Shown here piece after piece: positions 53,483 to 64,000 of a stretch of DNA of 64,000 nucleotides; positions within the stretch are counted from its first letter, which is position 1, and each line of letters begins with the position of its first letter. The notes beneath the pieces are model-generated. The model had not been told where the DNA came from. It did no database searches and saw only the letters and a program-made list of their open reading frames with translations. The position numbers and the translations under genes were made by a program. The stretch lies in the NCBI GenBank assembly GCA_000696115.1, contig JJOH01000012.1, positions 62,001-126,000 of the forward strand. The letters run 5' to 3'. Source of the stretch: Streptomyces olindensis. GTDB taxonomy: Bacteria; Actinomycetota; Actinomycetes; Streptomycetales; Streptomycetaceae.

Positions 53483-54739
53483 CTACTCCGGCAGTGGCTG
53501 AGGCGGCTTGGCGCCTGTGTAGAGACCGCTCGGGCGCATGCGCATCGGGCGTTCGCCGTACTCCTCCAGGGCGTGGGCGATCCAGCCCGCCGTGCGGGCC
53601 ACGGCGAAGATCGTCTCGCCCGCGGTCGCGGGCATGCCGCAGGACGTCGTGAGCACGGCGAGCGCCAGGTCGACGTTGGCGTGCAGTGGGGCGTGACGGG
53701 CCGTGGTCTCGACGATGTCGCGGGCCGCGAGGAGGGCGGGCTCGGCCTTGGGGATGTCCTCCAGAACGGCGAAGAGGGCACGCGCGCGTGGGTCCTCGCC
53801 GGGGTAGAGCCGGTGGCCGAGTCCCGGGATGCGGCGCCCGGCGCGCAGTTCGCCCGCGATCACGGGGGCCGGGTCGCCCTGGTCGAGGACGTCCTGGAGC
53901 AGTCGGTGGGCGAGTCCGCTGGCCGCGCCGTGCAGCGGCCCCTCGATGACGCCGAGCCCGGCGGAGACCGCCGCGTAGGCGTGGGCACGGGCCGACGCGG
54001 CGACCCGCACCGCGAGTGTGGAGGCGGCCAGGTCGTGATCGACCAGGAGGGCGAGGGCGGTGTCCAGGGCGCGCAGGGACGCCTCACCGGGCTCCCGACG
54101 GGACAGCCGGCACCACAGGCGGTGGGCCAGCGGGCCCGTGTCGGCGCGGTCCCGGCCCACTGCCGGCAGGGCGGCGACGAGTGTGGGGATGAGGGTGCGC
54201 GCGGTGCCGAGGACGGCGCCTTCGGAGAGGTCGAAGCGGAGGGGGTCGGCGGTCGCGGCGGCGGTCGTCGCGACCCGCAGCAGGTCGGCGGGCGCCGCGT
54301 GTTCGGGCAGTGCCTCAACGGCACGGCGGGCGACGGCGACGGAGGTCGCGGGCGCGGTGAACGTGCTGCCCGGGCGCATCCGGCCGGTCCACAGCCATTC
54401 GGCGACCTCCTCGTAGCTGTGCCGGGTGGCCAGTTCGACCGCGTCGACGCCGCGGTAGTAGTAGCGGTCGCTCTCGATGAGCGTGAGGCGGGTCCGTACG
54501 GAGAGCTCGCCGCCGGAGCCGGAACCGCCCGCGCTCTCCCGCCGGTTGCGCCGGGCGAGCGCCTCGACCTCCCTGGCGTCGAAGGTGCTGCCCCGGCCCC
54601 CGGCCACGCGGCGGCTGCTGAGCTGGCCGCGGCTCACGTACGCGTACACGGTCTCCGGTTTCACACCGAGCAGCTCGGCGGCCTCCTTGGTGCTCAGTCG
54701 CCGTTCCGCGTCGAGGGGGGCGGGCTCTTGATCGCGCAT
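53483..54739 (-). CDS. Citrate synthase-like protein with N-terminal DNA-binding (MerR/excisionase-type) domain
   Basis: The 418-residue protein combines a short HTH (LSTKEAAELLGVKPETVYAY, then SRGQLSSRRVAGGRG) with a complete citrate synthase domain. The catalytic residues are present: His in GPLHGAASGLAHR, His in IPGLGHRLYPGEDPR, and Asp in HANVDLALAVLTTS. It may be an enzyme, a metabolite-sensing transcription factor, or both. It is divergent from a second citrate synthase across 111 bp containing a palindrome (54780-54794), a plausible operator. ATG 54739 is preferred; GTG 54748 is an alternative. Confidence 0.9.
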   Translation of the reverse strand: MRDQEPAPLDAERRLSTKEAAELLGVKPETVYAYVSRGQLSSRRVAGGRGSTFDAREVEALARRNRRESAGGSGSGGELSVRTRLTLIESDRYYYRGVDAVELATRHSYEEVAEWLWTGRMRPGSTFTAPATSVAVARRAVEALPEHAAPADLLRVATTAAATADPLRFDLSEGAVLGTARTLIPTLVAALPAVGRDRADTGPLAHRLWCRLSRREPGEASLRALDTALALLVDHDLAASTLAVRVAASARAHAYAAVSAGLGVIEGPLHGAASGLAHRLLQDVLDQGDPAPVIAGELRAGRRIPGLGHRLYPGEDPRARALFAVLEDIPKAEPALLAARDIVETTARHAPLHANVDLALAVLTTSCGMPATAGETIFAVARTAGWIAHALEEYGERPMRMRPSGLYTGAKPPQPLPE

Positions 54740-54779
54740 GGGGCTCACCGTATCCGCCTAGCAGAGCATTGAGTGATGT

Positions 54780-54794
54780 ATTGATTCAATCAAT
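54780..54794. promoter_or_regulatory. Palindrome in the divergent citrate synthase promoter region
   Basis: ATTGATTCAATCAAT is perfect around one central base and is preceded by related ATTGAGTGATGTATTGA. It is unusually AT-rich for this DNA and abuts the TTGACA -35 of the rightward gene. Confidence 0.65.
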
Positions 54795-54795
54795 G

Positions 54796-54825
54796 TTGAC
54801 ATAGCTCAAGTCAAGCATGGACAGT
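54796..54825 (+). promoter_or_regulatory. Promoter of the rightward citrate synthase gene
   Basis: The -35 is a consensus TTGACA at 54796-54801. The best -10 is GACAGT at 54820-54825 with an 18-bp spacer. The palindrome at 54780 touches its upstream edge. Confidence 0.5.
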
Positions 54826-54850
54826 CGAAATCAAGTCCAGGGAGGAAGAC

Positions 54851-56011
54851 ATGTCCGTCAACAGGTCCGCAGCCACTCTCCTCGAAGCGCCGCGAGGGCT
54901 CGCCGGGGTCGTCGTCACCGACACCCGGATCGGTGACGTCCGCGGTCTCGAGGGCTTCTACCACTACCGGCAGTACTCGGCCGTCGACCTCGCGCGGACC
55001 CGCGGGTTCGAGGACGTCTGGCACCTGCTCGTGCACGGTGATCTGCCGGACGCCGGGCGGAGCGTGGCCTTCGCCGCGGAGACCGCCGCGCTGCGGCGGC
55101 TGCCCGACGAGGTCCGGGCGGCCCTGCCGGCCATCGCGGCCGCCGGCGGACGCTCCGGCCCGCTCGCCGGGATGCGCACGGCGCTGTCGCTGCTGGGCGC
55201 GGCCAAGGGCTTCCGCCCCGTGTACGACATCGACGCCGAGCGGCGTCGGCAGGACACCCTCGAGGCTGCCGCCGCCGTGCCCACCCTGCTCACCGCCCTG
55301 CACCGGCTGGGGAAAGGGCTCGACCCGGTGGAGCCGCGCGAGGATCTCTCCTATGCGGCGAACTACCTGTACATGTTGACGGGGTCGTTGCCGACCGACC
55401 AGCACGCCCGGGCGATCGAGCAATACCTGATCTCAACCATTGATCACGGATTCAACGCTTCAACGTTCACGGCCCGGGTCATCGCGTCCACCGGCGCGGA
55501 CGTGGCGGCGTGCCTCGCCGGTGCGGTGGCGGCCCTGTCGGGGCCGTTGCACGGCGGTGCGCCCAGCCGAGCGCTGGACACCCTGGACGCGATCGGCACT
55601 CCGGACCGTATCGACTCCTGGGTGCGGCAGCGTGTGCTCGCCGGTGAGCGCATCATGGGCTTCGGGCATGCGATCTACCGCACGGAGGACCCCCGGTCCC
55701 GGATGCTGCGCGAGGTCGCCCAGACGTTCGGTGGTCCCCGGGTGGACTTCGCCGTCGAGGTCGAGCGCCACGTCGAGGCGATACTGGCGGAGCTGAAGCC
55801 CGGTCGGGAACTCCACACCAACGTCGAGTACTACGCGGGCGTGGTCATGGAGCTCTGCGGCCTGCCCCGCGAGATGTTCACACCGACGTTCGCCGCCGCG
55901 CGCGTGGTGGGCTGGAGCGCCAACATCCTGGAGCAGGCGGAGGAAACGAAGATCATCCGGCCGGTGGCGCGCTATGTCGGGCCTGAGGCGCCGGCGCCCG
56001 TGCCCGCCTGA
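54851..56011 (+). CDS. Citrate synthase/2-methylcitrate synthase family protein
   Basis: The 386-residue enzyme condenses acetyl-CoA or propionyl-CoA with oxaloacetate. Sequence landmarks are VVTDTRIGDVRGLEGFYHYR, AIEQYLISTIDHGFNASTF, GPLHGGAPSRALDTLD (first His) and MGFGHAIYRTEDPRSR (second His). The usual catalytic Asp position reads TNVEYYAGVV, with Glu in place of Asp. There is no HTH. ATG 54851 follows GGAGGAAG. Its divergent partner is the HTH-fused homolog, which may regulate it. Confidence 0.92.
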   Translation: MSVNRSAATLLEAPRGLAGVVVTDTRIGDVRGLEGFYHYRQYSAVDLARTRGFEDVWHLLVHGDLPDAGRSVAFAAETAALRRLPDEVRAALPAIAAAGGRSGPLAGMRTALSLLGAAKGFRPVYDIDAERRRQDTLEAAAAVPTLLTALHRLGKGLDPVEPREDLSYAANYLYMLTGSLPTDQHARAIEQYLISTIDHGFNASTFTARVIASTGADVAACLAGAVAALSGPLHGGAPSRALDTLDAIGTPDRIDSWVRQRVLAGERIMGFGHAIYRTEDPRSRMLREVAQTFGGPRVDFAVEVERHVEAILAELKPGRELHTNVEYYAGVVMELCGLPREMFTPTFAAARVVGWSANILEQAEETKIIRPVARYVGPEAPAPVPA

Positions 56012-56022
56012 CAGGAGACACA

Positions 56023-56052
56023 GCGGCCCGGCACCTCCTGGTGCCGGGCCGC
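56023..56052. terminator. Terminator after the citrate synthase gene
   Basis: A 13-bp perfect stem (GCGGCCCGGCACC) with a TCCT loop lies 11 bp past the stop, before a convergent small gene. Confidence 0.88.
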
Positions 56053-56080
56053 GGCGTCGATTCGACGGGGGCCGACGGGA

Positions 56081-56320
56081 TCAGGCGTCGGGAATGTCGG
56101 CCTTGGCGTCGATGAGGGTCTTCCGCGTGACCACGACGATGCGCTCGTAGTCGGCCCGGGACGCGTCGGCGGGGAGCTTGCCGTCGAGTTCTTCGGTGAG
56201 GTCCGTTCCGATCACAGCGAACCTGCCGTCGGACAGCTCGAAGATGTCGGGGCAATTGGCACCTGTCGCACTGCCCCGCGCGCTGGGAGGGGTGCCAATC
56301 CGACGGATGATGTGGCTCAC
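56081..56320 (-). CDS. Small conserved Streptomyces protein of unknown function
   Basis: The 79-residue soluble protein is MSHIIRRIGTPPS followed by ATGANCPDIFELSDGRFAVIG and a helical acidic C-terminus (SRADYERIVVVTRKTLIDAK). It resembles small proteins found next to DUF6082 genes, one of which lies 390 bp away on the same strand. GTG 56320 follows AAAAGGAA. No function can be assigned. Confidence 0.7.
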   Translation of the reverse strand: MSHIIRRIGTPPSARGSATGANCPDIFELSDGRFAVIGTDLTEELDGKLPADASRADYERIVVVTRKTLIDAKADIPDA

Positions 56321-56709
56321 TGTTCTGGCGTTCCTTTTGATCTCGAGGCTTGGTGCGCACTGTAGCCTGCGGTGCGATGCGGCCCTGTGGGGCCGCGGCC
56401 TCGACAACCGGGCGGCGTGGAGCGGCGGTTCGGCGGTGGTCGACCCGGTTCGCGGGATGCGCAGTAGTCAACCGTGTTGGCACCTGGGCAAACGCACCGG
56501 TTTATGGGTTCGTTACCGCCCAGGCGTGTGATGCGTCCAGGAGAGTGATCCGCGAGGTACGGCGCTTACGGCGGGGAGCCCGGACGGGGCTGATGGGGCC
56601 TGTGCGACATCCACTCGGCGCCGCACCCGGGACCGGCGACGGACCTGACCCCGAACCCCGGCCCCGGCCCAGGACCGAACCTGAACCCGGCCCCGAACCC
56701 CGCCCCCGG
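56321..56709. other. Intergenic region with GAACCCCGGCCCC-type repeats
   Basis: The left half should hold the promoter of the 79-residue gene. At 56650-56707 the plus strand has degenerate tandem GAACCC(C/G)GGCCCC units just beyond the 3' end of the DUF6082 gene. No gene is supported. Confidence 0.45.
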
Positions 56710-57267
56710 CTACTCGGCCGGCGGTTCCCCCACCACCCACCACTCGTCGCTGTCCGCCTCCTCCAACTGCCCGAGGAGATCGTCGACCATGCGTCCGACC
56801 CGCGCCTCCTCCGACGTGCCGACGAGGGTGGCCCGATGCGGGCGGGAGGCGTACCAGTACTCGCGGAAGATCGGGTTCTGCAGCATGCTCCGGGCGAAGC
56901 CGAAGAACTCCTCCCGGGTCATGTTGCCCATGCGGTAGTAGCACAGGGCGTTGGTGTAGAGGGCGTTGGCGAAGAGGAACTGGCGGAGCTTTCCGGGCGG
57001 CACGGTCCCGTCGTAGGCGTCGAGCACATCGGCCAGCTCCGGGTCGTCCATCGCCTTGCTCAGCAACTCCCAGTGCAGCCGCTGCTGGTGGGCGAAGTTG
57101 GTCCGGCGCTGGGACTGCGCGGCCTCCTCCAGGTGCTCGATCCGGGCACGCAACGCATGGAGCCTGGGCCACTGCACGGCCAGGGCGACGACGGTGCCCG
57201 CCGCCAGGCCGATTCCGGCCGAGGCGGTGGCCCTCAGTCCTCGCATCGCAAAATTCTGTGTGGCCAT
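56710..57267 (-). CDS. DUF6082 family protein with N-terminal membrane anchor
   Basis: The 185-residue protein starts MATQNFAMRGLRATASA with a single membrane helix (GIGLAAGTVVALAVQW) and a helical coiled-coil-like segment (LHALRARIEHLEEAAQ). The DUF6082 domain follows: LLSKAMDDPELADVLDAYDG, LFANALYTNALCYYRMGN, FREYWYASRPHRATLVGTSE. ATG 57267 follows GGGGGT. Members are Streptomyces proteins of unknown role, often near signalling genes. Confidence 0.85.
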   Translation of the reverse strand: MATQNFAMRGLRATASAGIGLAAGTVVALAVQWPRLHALRARIEHLEEAAQSQRRTNFAHQQRLHWELLSKAMDDPELADVLDAYDGTVPPGKLRQFLFANALYTNALCYYRMGNMTREEFFGFARSMLQNPIFREYWYASRPHRATLVGTSEEARVGRMVDDLLGQLEEADSDEWWVVGEPPAE

Positions 57268-57586
57268 GTCAACCCCCGATTCAGACGGCCGTCCGCCGGT
57301 CGTCGGGGTGCGGGTCGACTGGAGGGGACCGGCGCGCGGTGGGCGGCGCTTTCCGTCTCCCAGAGTGCCGAGCGGCTCTGATCGGCGGGGAGGCGGAGGA
57401 GAGGCGCACGGAGGGAAGCGAGGGTCGCACAAACCGGCGCCATGCCCAACGTCTGCCCCGCGAGTGCTGCTAACAATCGTTCACTTCGTCGCGTTCTGAG
57501 GCTCGTATCCTGGGGCGGCATCCCCATTTCCTCCGTGTGCCGGGAACGCGAGCCGGTGCACGCGTCGGCGTGAGAGAGGTCGCACG
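57268..57586. other. Divergent region of DUF6082 and CobW-family genes
   Basis: About 320 bp without a credible gene. It should hold both promoters. No Zur box or cobalamin riboswitch was recognised before the CobW-family gene. Confidence 0.45.
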
Positions 57587-58644
57587 GTGAGTCAGCGGAG
57601 CCCGGAACCGCAGCAGATCCCGGTCGTCGTCCTGGCCGGATTCCTCGGCTCGGGAAAGACCACGCTGCTCAATCACCTGCTCCACCGCAGCGGTGGCAGC
57701 CGGATCGGCGCGATCGTCAACGACTTCGGGGCCATCGAGATCGACGCGATGGCCGTGGCCGGAGCGCTCGGCGACTCCACGGTCTCGCTCGGCAACGGGT
57801 GCCTGTGCTGTGCCGTCGACGCGAGCGAGCTGGACCAGTACCTGGAGCGGCTCGCGGAGCCGTCCCTCGGCATCGACGTGATCGTCATCGAGGCCAGCGG
57901 TCTCGCCGAGCCGCAGGAACTGGTGCGGATGGTGCTCGCCAGCGAGCATCCGCGGATCGTGTACGGCGGGCTCGTCGAGGTCGTCGACGCCGCCGAGTTC
58001 GACGACACCCGAGCCCGGCACCCCGGAATCGACCGGCATCTCGCGCTGGCCGATCTGGTCGTGGTCAACAAGGTGGACCGTGCGGCGGACGGCGAACGCG
58101 TCCTCGGGCTCGTCCGGTCCCTCGTCGACGGCGCCGCCGTCGTCCCGGCCTCCTACGGCCGGATCGACCCCGAGTTCCTCTTCGACTGCCGGCCGAGCGA
58201 GGAGCGCATCGGGCAGCTGTCCTTCGACGACCTGCACGAGCACGGCGAGGACGACGACCACGCCGGGCACCTGCACAGCAGCTACGACAGCCTGTCGTTC
58301 ACCTCGGCACAGCCCCTCGACCCGCGTCGGCTGATGGAGTTCCTCGACAGCCGTCCCCAGGGGCTGTACCGGATCAAGGGGTACGTCGACTTCGGCCCGC
58401 ACGACGTCCGGAACCGTTACGGCGTCCATGCCGTCGGCCGGTTCCTGCGCTTCTACCCGGAGCCCTGGCCTTCCGGCGAGGAACGCCTCACGCAGCTGGT
58501 CCTCATCGGATCCGGCATCGACGCTCCCGCCCTCGACAAGGAACTCGACGCGTGCCGGAGCGACGCCCCGCACGCCGACGAGCACGGCATGTGGGGCGTC
58601 CTGCGGTACGTACGGGACCCCGACGAGGATCCCGCCGGGCCGGC

Positions 58645-58648
<4 letters not shown>
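57587..58648 (+). CDS. CobW/COG0523-family metal-chaperone GTPase
   Basis: The 353-residue G3E GTPase delivers a metal (zinc, cobalt or other) to client enzymes. The P-loop is LAGFLGSGKTTLL, the metal-binding CxCC motif is GCLCCAV near residue 73, and GTPase sequence VVVNKVDRAADG follows. A His/Asp-rich loop (HEHGEDDDHAGHLHSS) at about residues 219-234 is a likely metal store. The CobW C-terminal domain ends the protein. GTG 57587 follows GAGAGAGG. It is convergent with parC, their stops overlapping by three bases. Confidence 0.93.
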
Positions 58649-61101
<2,453 letters not shown>

Positions 61102-61345
61102 CGCTGCCGGCTCCTTGCTGAAGCGTGAACGAGATCTGACGCCGACCATTGTGGACCGACGCACTGACAACCGGGACCAGGACCCGGCCTCCGGCCGCCG
61201 CACCCCGTCCGGCACGCGCCACCGGCTCTCGCTCTCCGCGTACCCCGCCCGGGAACTTCACCGGCGGTTCGCACGCTTGCATACAGTGGCAGGACCGGCA
61301 GGAAACCGCGGTTGTGAAGACCGCTCCGCGATCGAAGGGACGTAC

Positions 61346-62716
61346 ATGCCCATGGGTCACACGGCCACAGCCCAGGCAGGCTCCGGGGGCCTGACAGCGA
61401 CCGAGCACCGCCTGGCCAACGGCCTGCGCGTGGTGCTCTCCGAGGACCACCTGACCCCGGTCGCGGCGGTGTGCCTCTGGTACGACGTCGGCTCACGCCA
61501 CGAAGTCAAGGGCCGTACCGGCCTGGCTCACCTTTTCGAGCACTTGATGTTCCAGGGTTCCGCCCAGGTGAAGGGCAACGGCCACTTCGAGCTCGTCCAG
61601 GGCGCGGGCGGCTCGCTGAACGGCACCACCAGCTTCGAGCGGACCAACTACTTCGAGACCATGCCCGCCCACCAGCTGGAGCTCGCCCTCTGGCTGGAGG
61701 CCGACCGCATGGGCTCCCTGCTGGCTGCCCTCGACGACGAGTCGATGGAGAACCAGCGGGACGTCGTCAAGAACGAGCGCCGCCAGCGCTACGACAACGT
61801 CCCCTACGGCACCGCCTTCGAGAAGCTGACCGCCCTCGCCTACCCGGAGGGCCACCCCTACCACCACACCCCGATCGGCTCGATGGCCGACCTGGACGCG
61901 GCGACCCTGGAGGACGCGCGGGCGTTCTTCCGCACCTACTACGCGCCGAACAACGCCGTGCTCTCCGTGGTCGGCGACATCGACCCGGAGCAGACCCTCG
62001 CCTGGATCGAGAAGTACTTCGGCTCCATCCCCGGTCACGACGGCAAGCCCGCGCCGCGCGACGGCTCGCTGCCGGAGATCATCGGCGAGCAGCTGCGGGA
62101 GGTCGTCGAGGAGGAGGTCCCGGCCCGCGCCCTGATGGCCGCCTACCGCCTGCCGCACGACGGCACGCGCGCGTGCGACGCGGCCGACCTGGCCCTCACC
62201 GTCCTCGGCGGCGGCGAGTCCTCCCGCCTCTACAACCGCCTGGTGCGCCGGGACCGTACGGCCGTCACCGCGGGCTTCGGCCTGCTGCGGCTCGCCGGGG
62301 CGCCCTCCCTGGGGTGGCTGGACGTGAAGACGTCCGGTGACGTCGAGGTGCCGGTCATCGAGGCCGCCATCGATGAGGAGCTCGCCCGGTTCGCCGAGGA
62401 GGGCCCCACGGCCGAGGAGATGGAACGCGCCCAGGCCCAGTTGGAGCGCGAGTGGCTGGACCGGCTCGGTACGGTCGCGGGCCGCGCCGACGAACTGTGC
62501 CGGTACGCCGTGCTGTTCGGCGACCCGCAGCTCGCCCTGACCGCCGTCCAGCGCGTGCTGGAGGTCACGGCGGAGGAGGTCCAGGAGGTCGCCAAGGCCC
62601 GCCTGCGCCCCGACAACCGCGCGGTGCTCGTCTACGAGCCCGTCGCCGACGAGACCGACGAAGCCGAGGACACCGCAGCCGCGGCCGGCGACGAGAACGA
62701 GGAGGCGGCCAAGTGA
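61346..62716 (+). CDS. M16B zinc metallopeptidase, catalytic subunit
   Basis: The 456-residue M16 protease has the inverted zinc site HLFEHLMFQGS (HxxEH) near residue 67, with the second Glu expected in ENQRDVVKNERRQRYDN. These enzymes degrade peptides in a closed chamber and often pair with an inactive homolog. Here the partner is encoded immediately downstream with a GTGA overlap. The acidic tail (ETDEAEDTAAAAGDENEEAA) is non-conserved. ATG 61346 follows GAAGGGA. Confidence 0.95.
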   Translation: MPMGHTATAQAGSGGLTATEHRLANGLRVVLSEDHLTPVAAVCLWYDVGSRHEVKGRTGLAHLFEHLMFQGSAQVKGNGHFELVQGAGGSLNGTTSFERTNYFETMPAHQLELALWLEADRMGSLLAALDDESMENQRDVVKNERRQRYDNVPYGTAFEKLTALAYPEGHPYHHTPIGSMADLDAATLEDARAFFRTYYAPNNAVLSVVGDIDPEQTLAWIEKYFGSIPGHDGKPAPRDGSLPEIIGEQLREVVEEEVPARALMAAYRLPHDGTRACDAADLALTVLGGGESSRLYNRLVRRDRTAVTAGFGLLRLAGAPSLGWLDVKTSGDVEVPVIEAAIDEELARFAEEGPTAEEMERAQAQLEREWLDRLGTVAGRADELCRYAVLFGDPQLALTAVQRVLEVTAEEVQEVAKARLRPDNRAVLVYEPVADETDEAEDTAAAAGDENEEAAK

Positions 62717-64000
62717 CCGAGCTCGCCACGATGGACTTCCACCCCCAGCCGCAGGCGGGCGAGGCCAAGCCGTGGGCCTTCCCGGCCCCGGAGCGCGGCA
62801 GGCTCGACAACGGCCTGACGGTGCTGCGCTGCCACCGCCCCGGCCAGCAGGTCGTCGCCGTGGAGGTGCTGCTGGACGCGCCCCTGGACGCAGAGCCGGC
62901 CGGCCTCGACGGTGTGGCCACGATCATGGCCCGGGCCTTCTCCGAGGGCACCGACAAGCACTCCGCCGAGGAGTTCGCCGCCGAGCTGGAGCGCGCCGGC
63001 GCCACCCTCGACGCGCACGCCGACCACCCCGGTGTCCGGCTGAGCCTGGAGGTGCCGGCCTCCCGGCTCGCCAAGGGGCTCGGCCTGATCGCCGACGCCC
63101 TCAGGGCGCCCGCGTTCGCCGACAGCGAGGTCGAGCGGCTGGTCCGCAACCGCCTGGACGAGATCCCGCACGAGCTGGCCAACCCCTCCCGCCGCGCCGC
63201 CAAGGAGCTCTCCAAGGAGCTGTTCCCCGCGGACTCGCGCATGTCGCGCCCCCGGCAGGGCACCGAGGAGACGGTCGCCGCGATCGACTCCACGGCCGTG
63301 CGCGGCTTCTACGAGAAGCACGTCCGGCCCGCCACGGCCACCGCCGTGGTCGTCGGTGACCTCACCGGCATCGACCTCGACGCCCTGCTCGGCGACACCC
63401 TGGGCACGTGGACCGGGTCCTCGGCCGAGCCCCGCCCGGTGCCCCCGGTGACCGCCGACGACACCGGCCGCGTCGTCATCGTGGACCGCCCGGGCGCCGT
63501 CCAGACGCAGCTGCTGATCGGCCGCATCGGCCCCGACCGGCACGACCGCGTCTGGCCCGCGCAGGTGCTCGGCACGTACTGCCTCGGCGGCACCCTCACC
63601 TCGCGCCTGGACCGCGTCCTGCGCGAGGAGAAGGGCTACACGTACGGGGTGCGCTCGTTCGCGCAGGTCCTCAGGTCCGCCCCGGACGGCACCGGTGCCG
63701 CGATGCTCGCCATCAGCGGTTCCGTGGACACCCCCAACACCGGCCCCGCCCTCCAGGACCTCTGGACGGTGCTGCGCACCCTCGCCGCCGAGGGGCTCAC
63801 CGACGTCGAGCGGGACGTCGCCGTGCAGAACCTGGTCGGCGTCGCGCCGCTGAAGTACGAGACGGCGGCGGCCGTCGCGAGCACCCTGGCCGACCAGGTC
63901 GAGCAGCACCTGCCCGACGACTACCAGGCCACGCTGTACCGGCAGCTCGCCGCGACCGGCACCGTGGAGGCCACCGCGGCGGCCGTCAGCGCCTTCCCGG
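62713..64000 (+). CDS. M16B peptidase, non-catalytic partner subunit (3' end off the window)
   Basis: The first ~429 residues are present. At the zinc-site position the sequence is GLDGVATIMARAFSEGTDKH, lacking HxxEH, so it cannot bind catalytic zinc. The C-terminal half has RLDRVLREEKGYTYGVRSFA, the R/Y substrate-binding motif characteristic of the inactive M16B subunit. The two genes therefore encode an alpha-beta heterodimer. Translation is coupled by the GTGA overlap. Confidence 0.93.
   Translation, partial: MTELATMDFHPQPQAGEAKPWAFPAPERGRLDNGLTVLRCHRPGQQVVAVEVLLDAPLDAEPAGLDGVATIMARAFSEGTDKHSAEEFAAELERAGATLDAHADHPGVRLSLEVPASRLAKGLGLIADALRAPAFADSEVERLVRNRLDEIPHELANPSRRAAKELSKELFPADSRMSRPRQGTEETVAAIDSTAVRGFYEKHVRPATATAVVVGDLTGIDLDALLGDTLGTWTGSSAEPRPVPPVTADDTGRVVIVDRPGAVQTQLLIGRIGPDRHDRVWPAQVLGTYCLGGTLTSRLDRVLREEKGYTYGVRSFAQVLRSAPDGTGAAMLAISGSVDTPNTGPALQDLWTVLRTLAAEGLTDVERDVAVQNLVGVAPLKYETAAAVASTLADQVEQHLPDDYQATLYRQLAATGTVEATAAAVSAFP

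Overview
The window is high-GC actinobacterial chromosome and almost certainly from a Streptomyces. Codons are strongly GC-biased, GTG starts are common, and several transcripts look leaderless. The gene set is a conserved streptomycete core: dinG-type helicase, lexA, nrdR-nrdJ, rnhB, whiH, hrdB, parE and parC. Assignments are made by reading translated sequence and motifs; no database search was run.

Layout. 1-2.8 kb: a partial secreted protease and a decayed NB-ARC/TPR pseudogene flanked by a 21-bp imperfect repeat. 2.9-7.9 kb: a three-gene NRPS-independent siderophore operon (aminotransferase, IucA/IucC synthetase, GNAT acetyltransferase) rich in in-frame tandem repeats. 8-15.4 kb: DNA repair and nucleotide metabolism (DinG-like helicase; lexA with an SOS box; nrdR-nrdJ with two NrdR boxes). 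15.4-18.5 kb: TerD-like, DUF4937-like, histidine phosphatase and ADP-ribosylglycohydrolase genes. 18.8-21.2 kb: a divergent DHA2 exporter/TetR pair with two palindromic operators. 21.2-31 kb: rnhB, two conserved unknowns, a RecQ-phosphoribosyltransferase fusion, a DUF4192 protein and a TTA-containing glycogen-debranching-like protein. 31-37.5 kb: a NrtR-like Nudix regulator, an odd ABC fusion protein, whiH and hrdB. 37.6-44.1 kb: S1 protease, DUF7455, parE, DUF1453 and a NarL-type two-component system.

44.1-52.3 kb: a DUF485/acetate-type symporter pair, a NitT/TauT-type ABC importer, and two paralogous CitB/DcuR-type response regulators. Only one regulator has an adjacent CitA/DcuS-like kinase. 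52.4-56 kb: a leaderless, iron-box-controlled sucrase/ferredoxin-like gene, then two divergent citrate synthase genes, one fused to a DNA-binding domain. 56-64 kb: two small conserved unknowns, a CobW-family GTPase, parC, and two M16 peptidases (one catalytic, one non-catalytic) running off the right edge.

Most of the region is vertically inherited housekeeping DNA. The parts most worth follow-up are the compact siderophore operon, the HTH-citrate synthase with its divergent partner and palindrome, the duplicated response regulators tail-to-tail with transporters, the RecQ-PRTase fusion, the degenerate-ATPase ABC fusion with a 42-bp minisatellite, and the TTA codon in the debranching-like gene. 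No tRNA, rRNA, insertion sequence, prophage or CRISPR array was seen.
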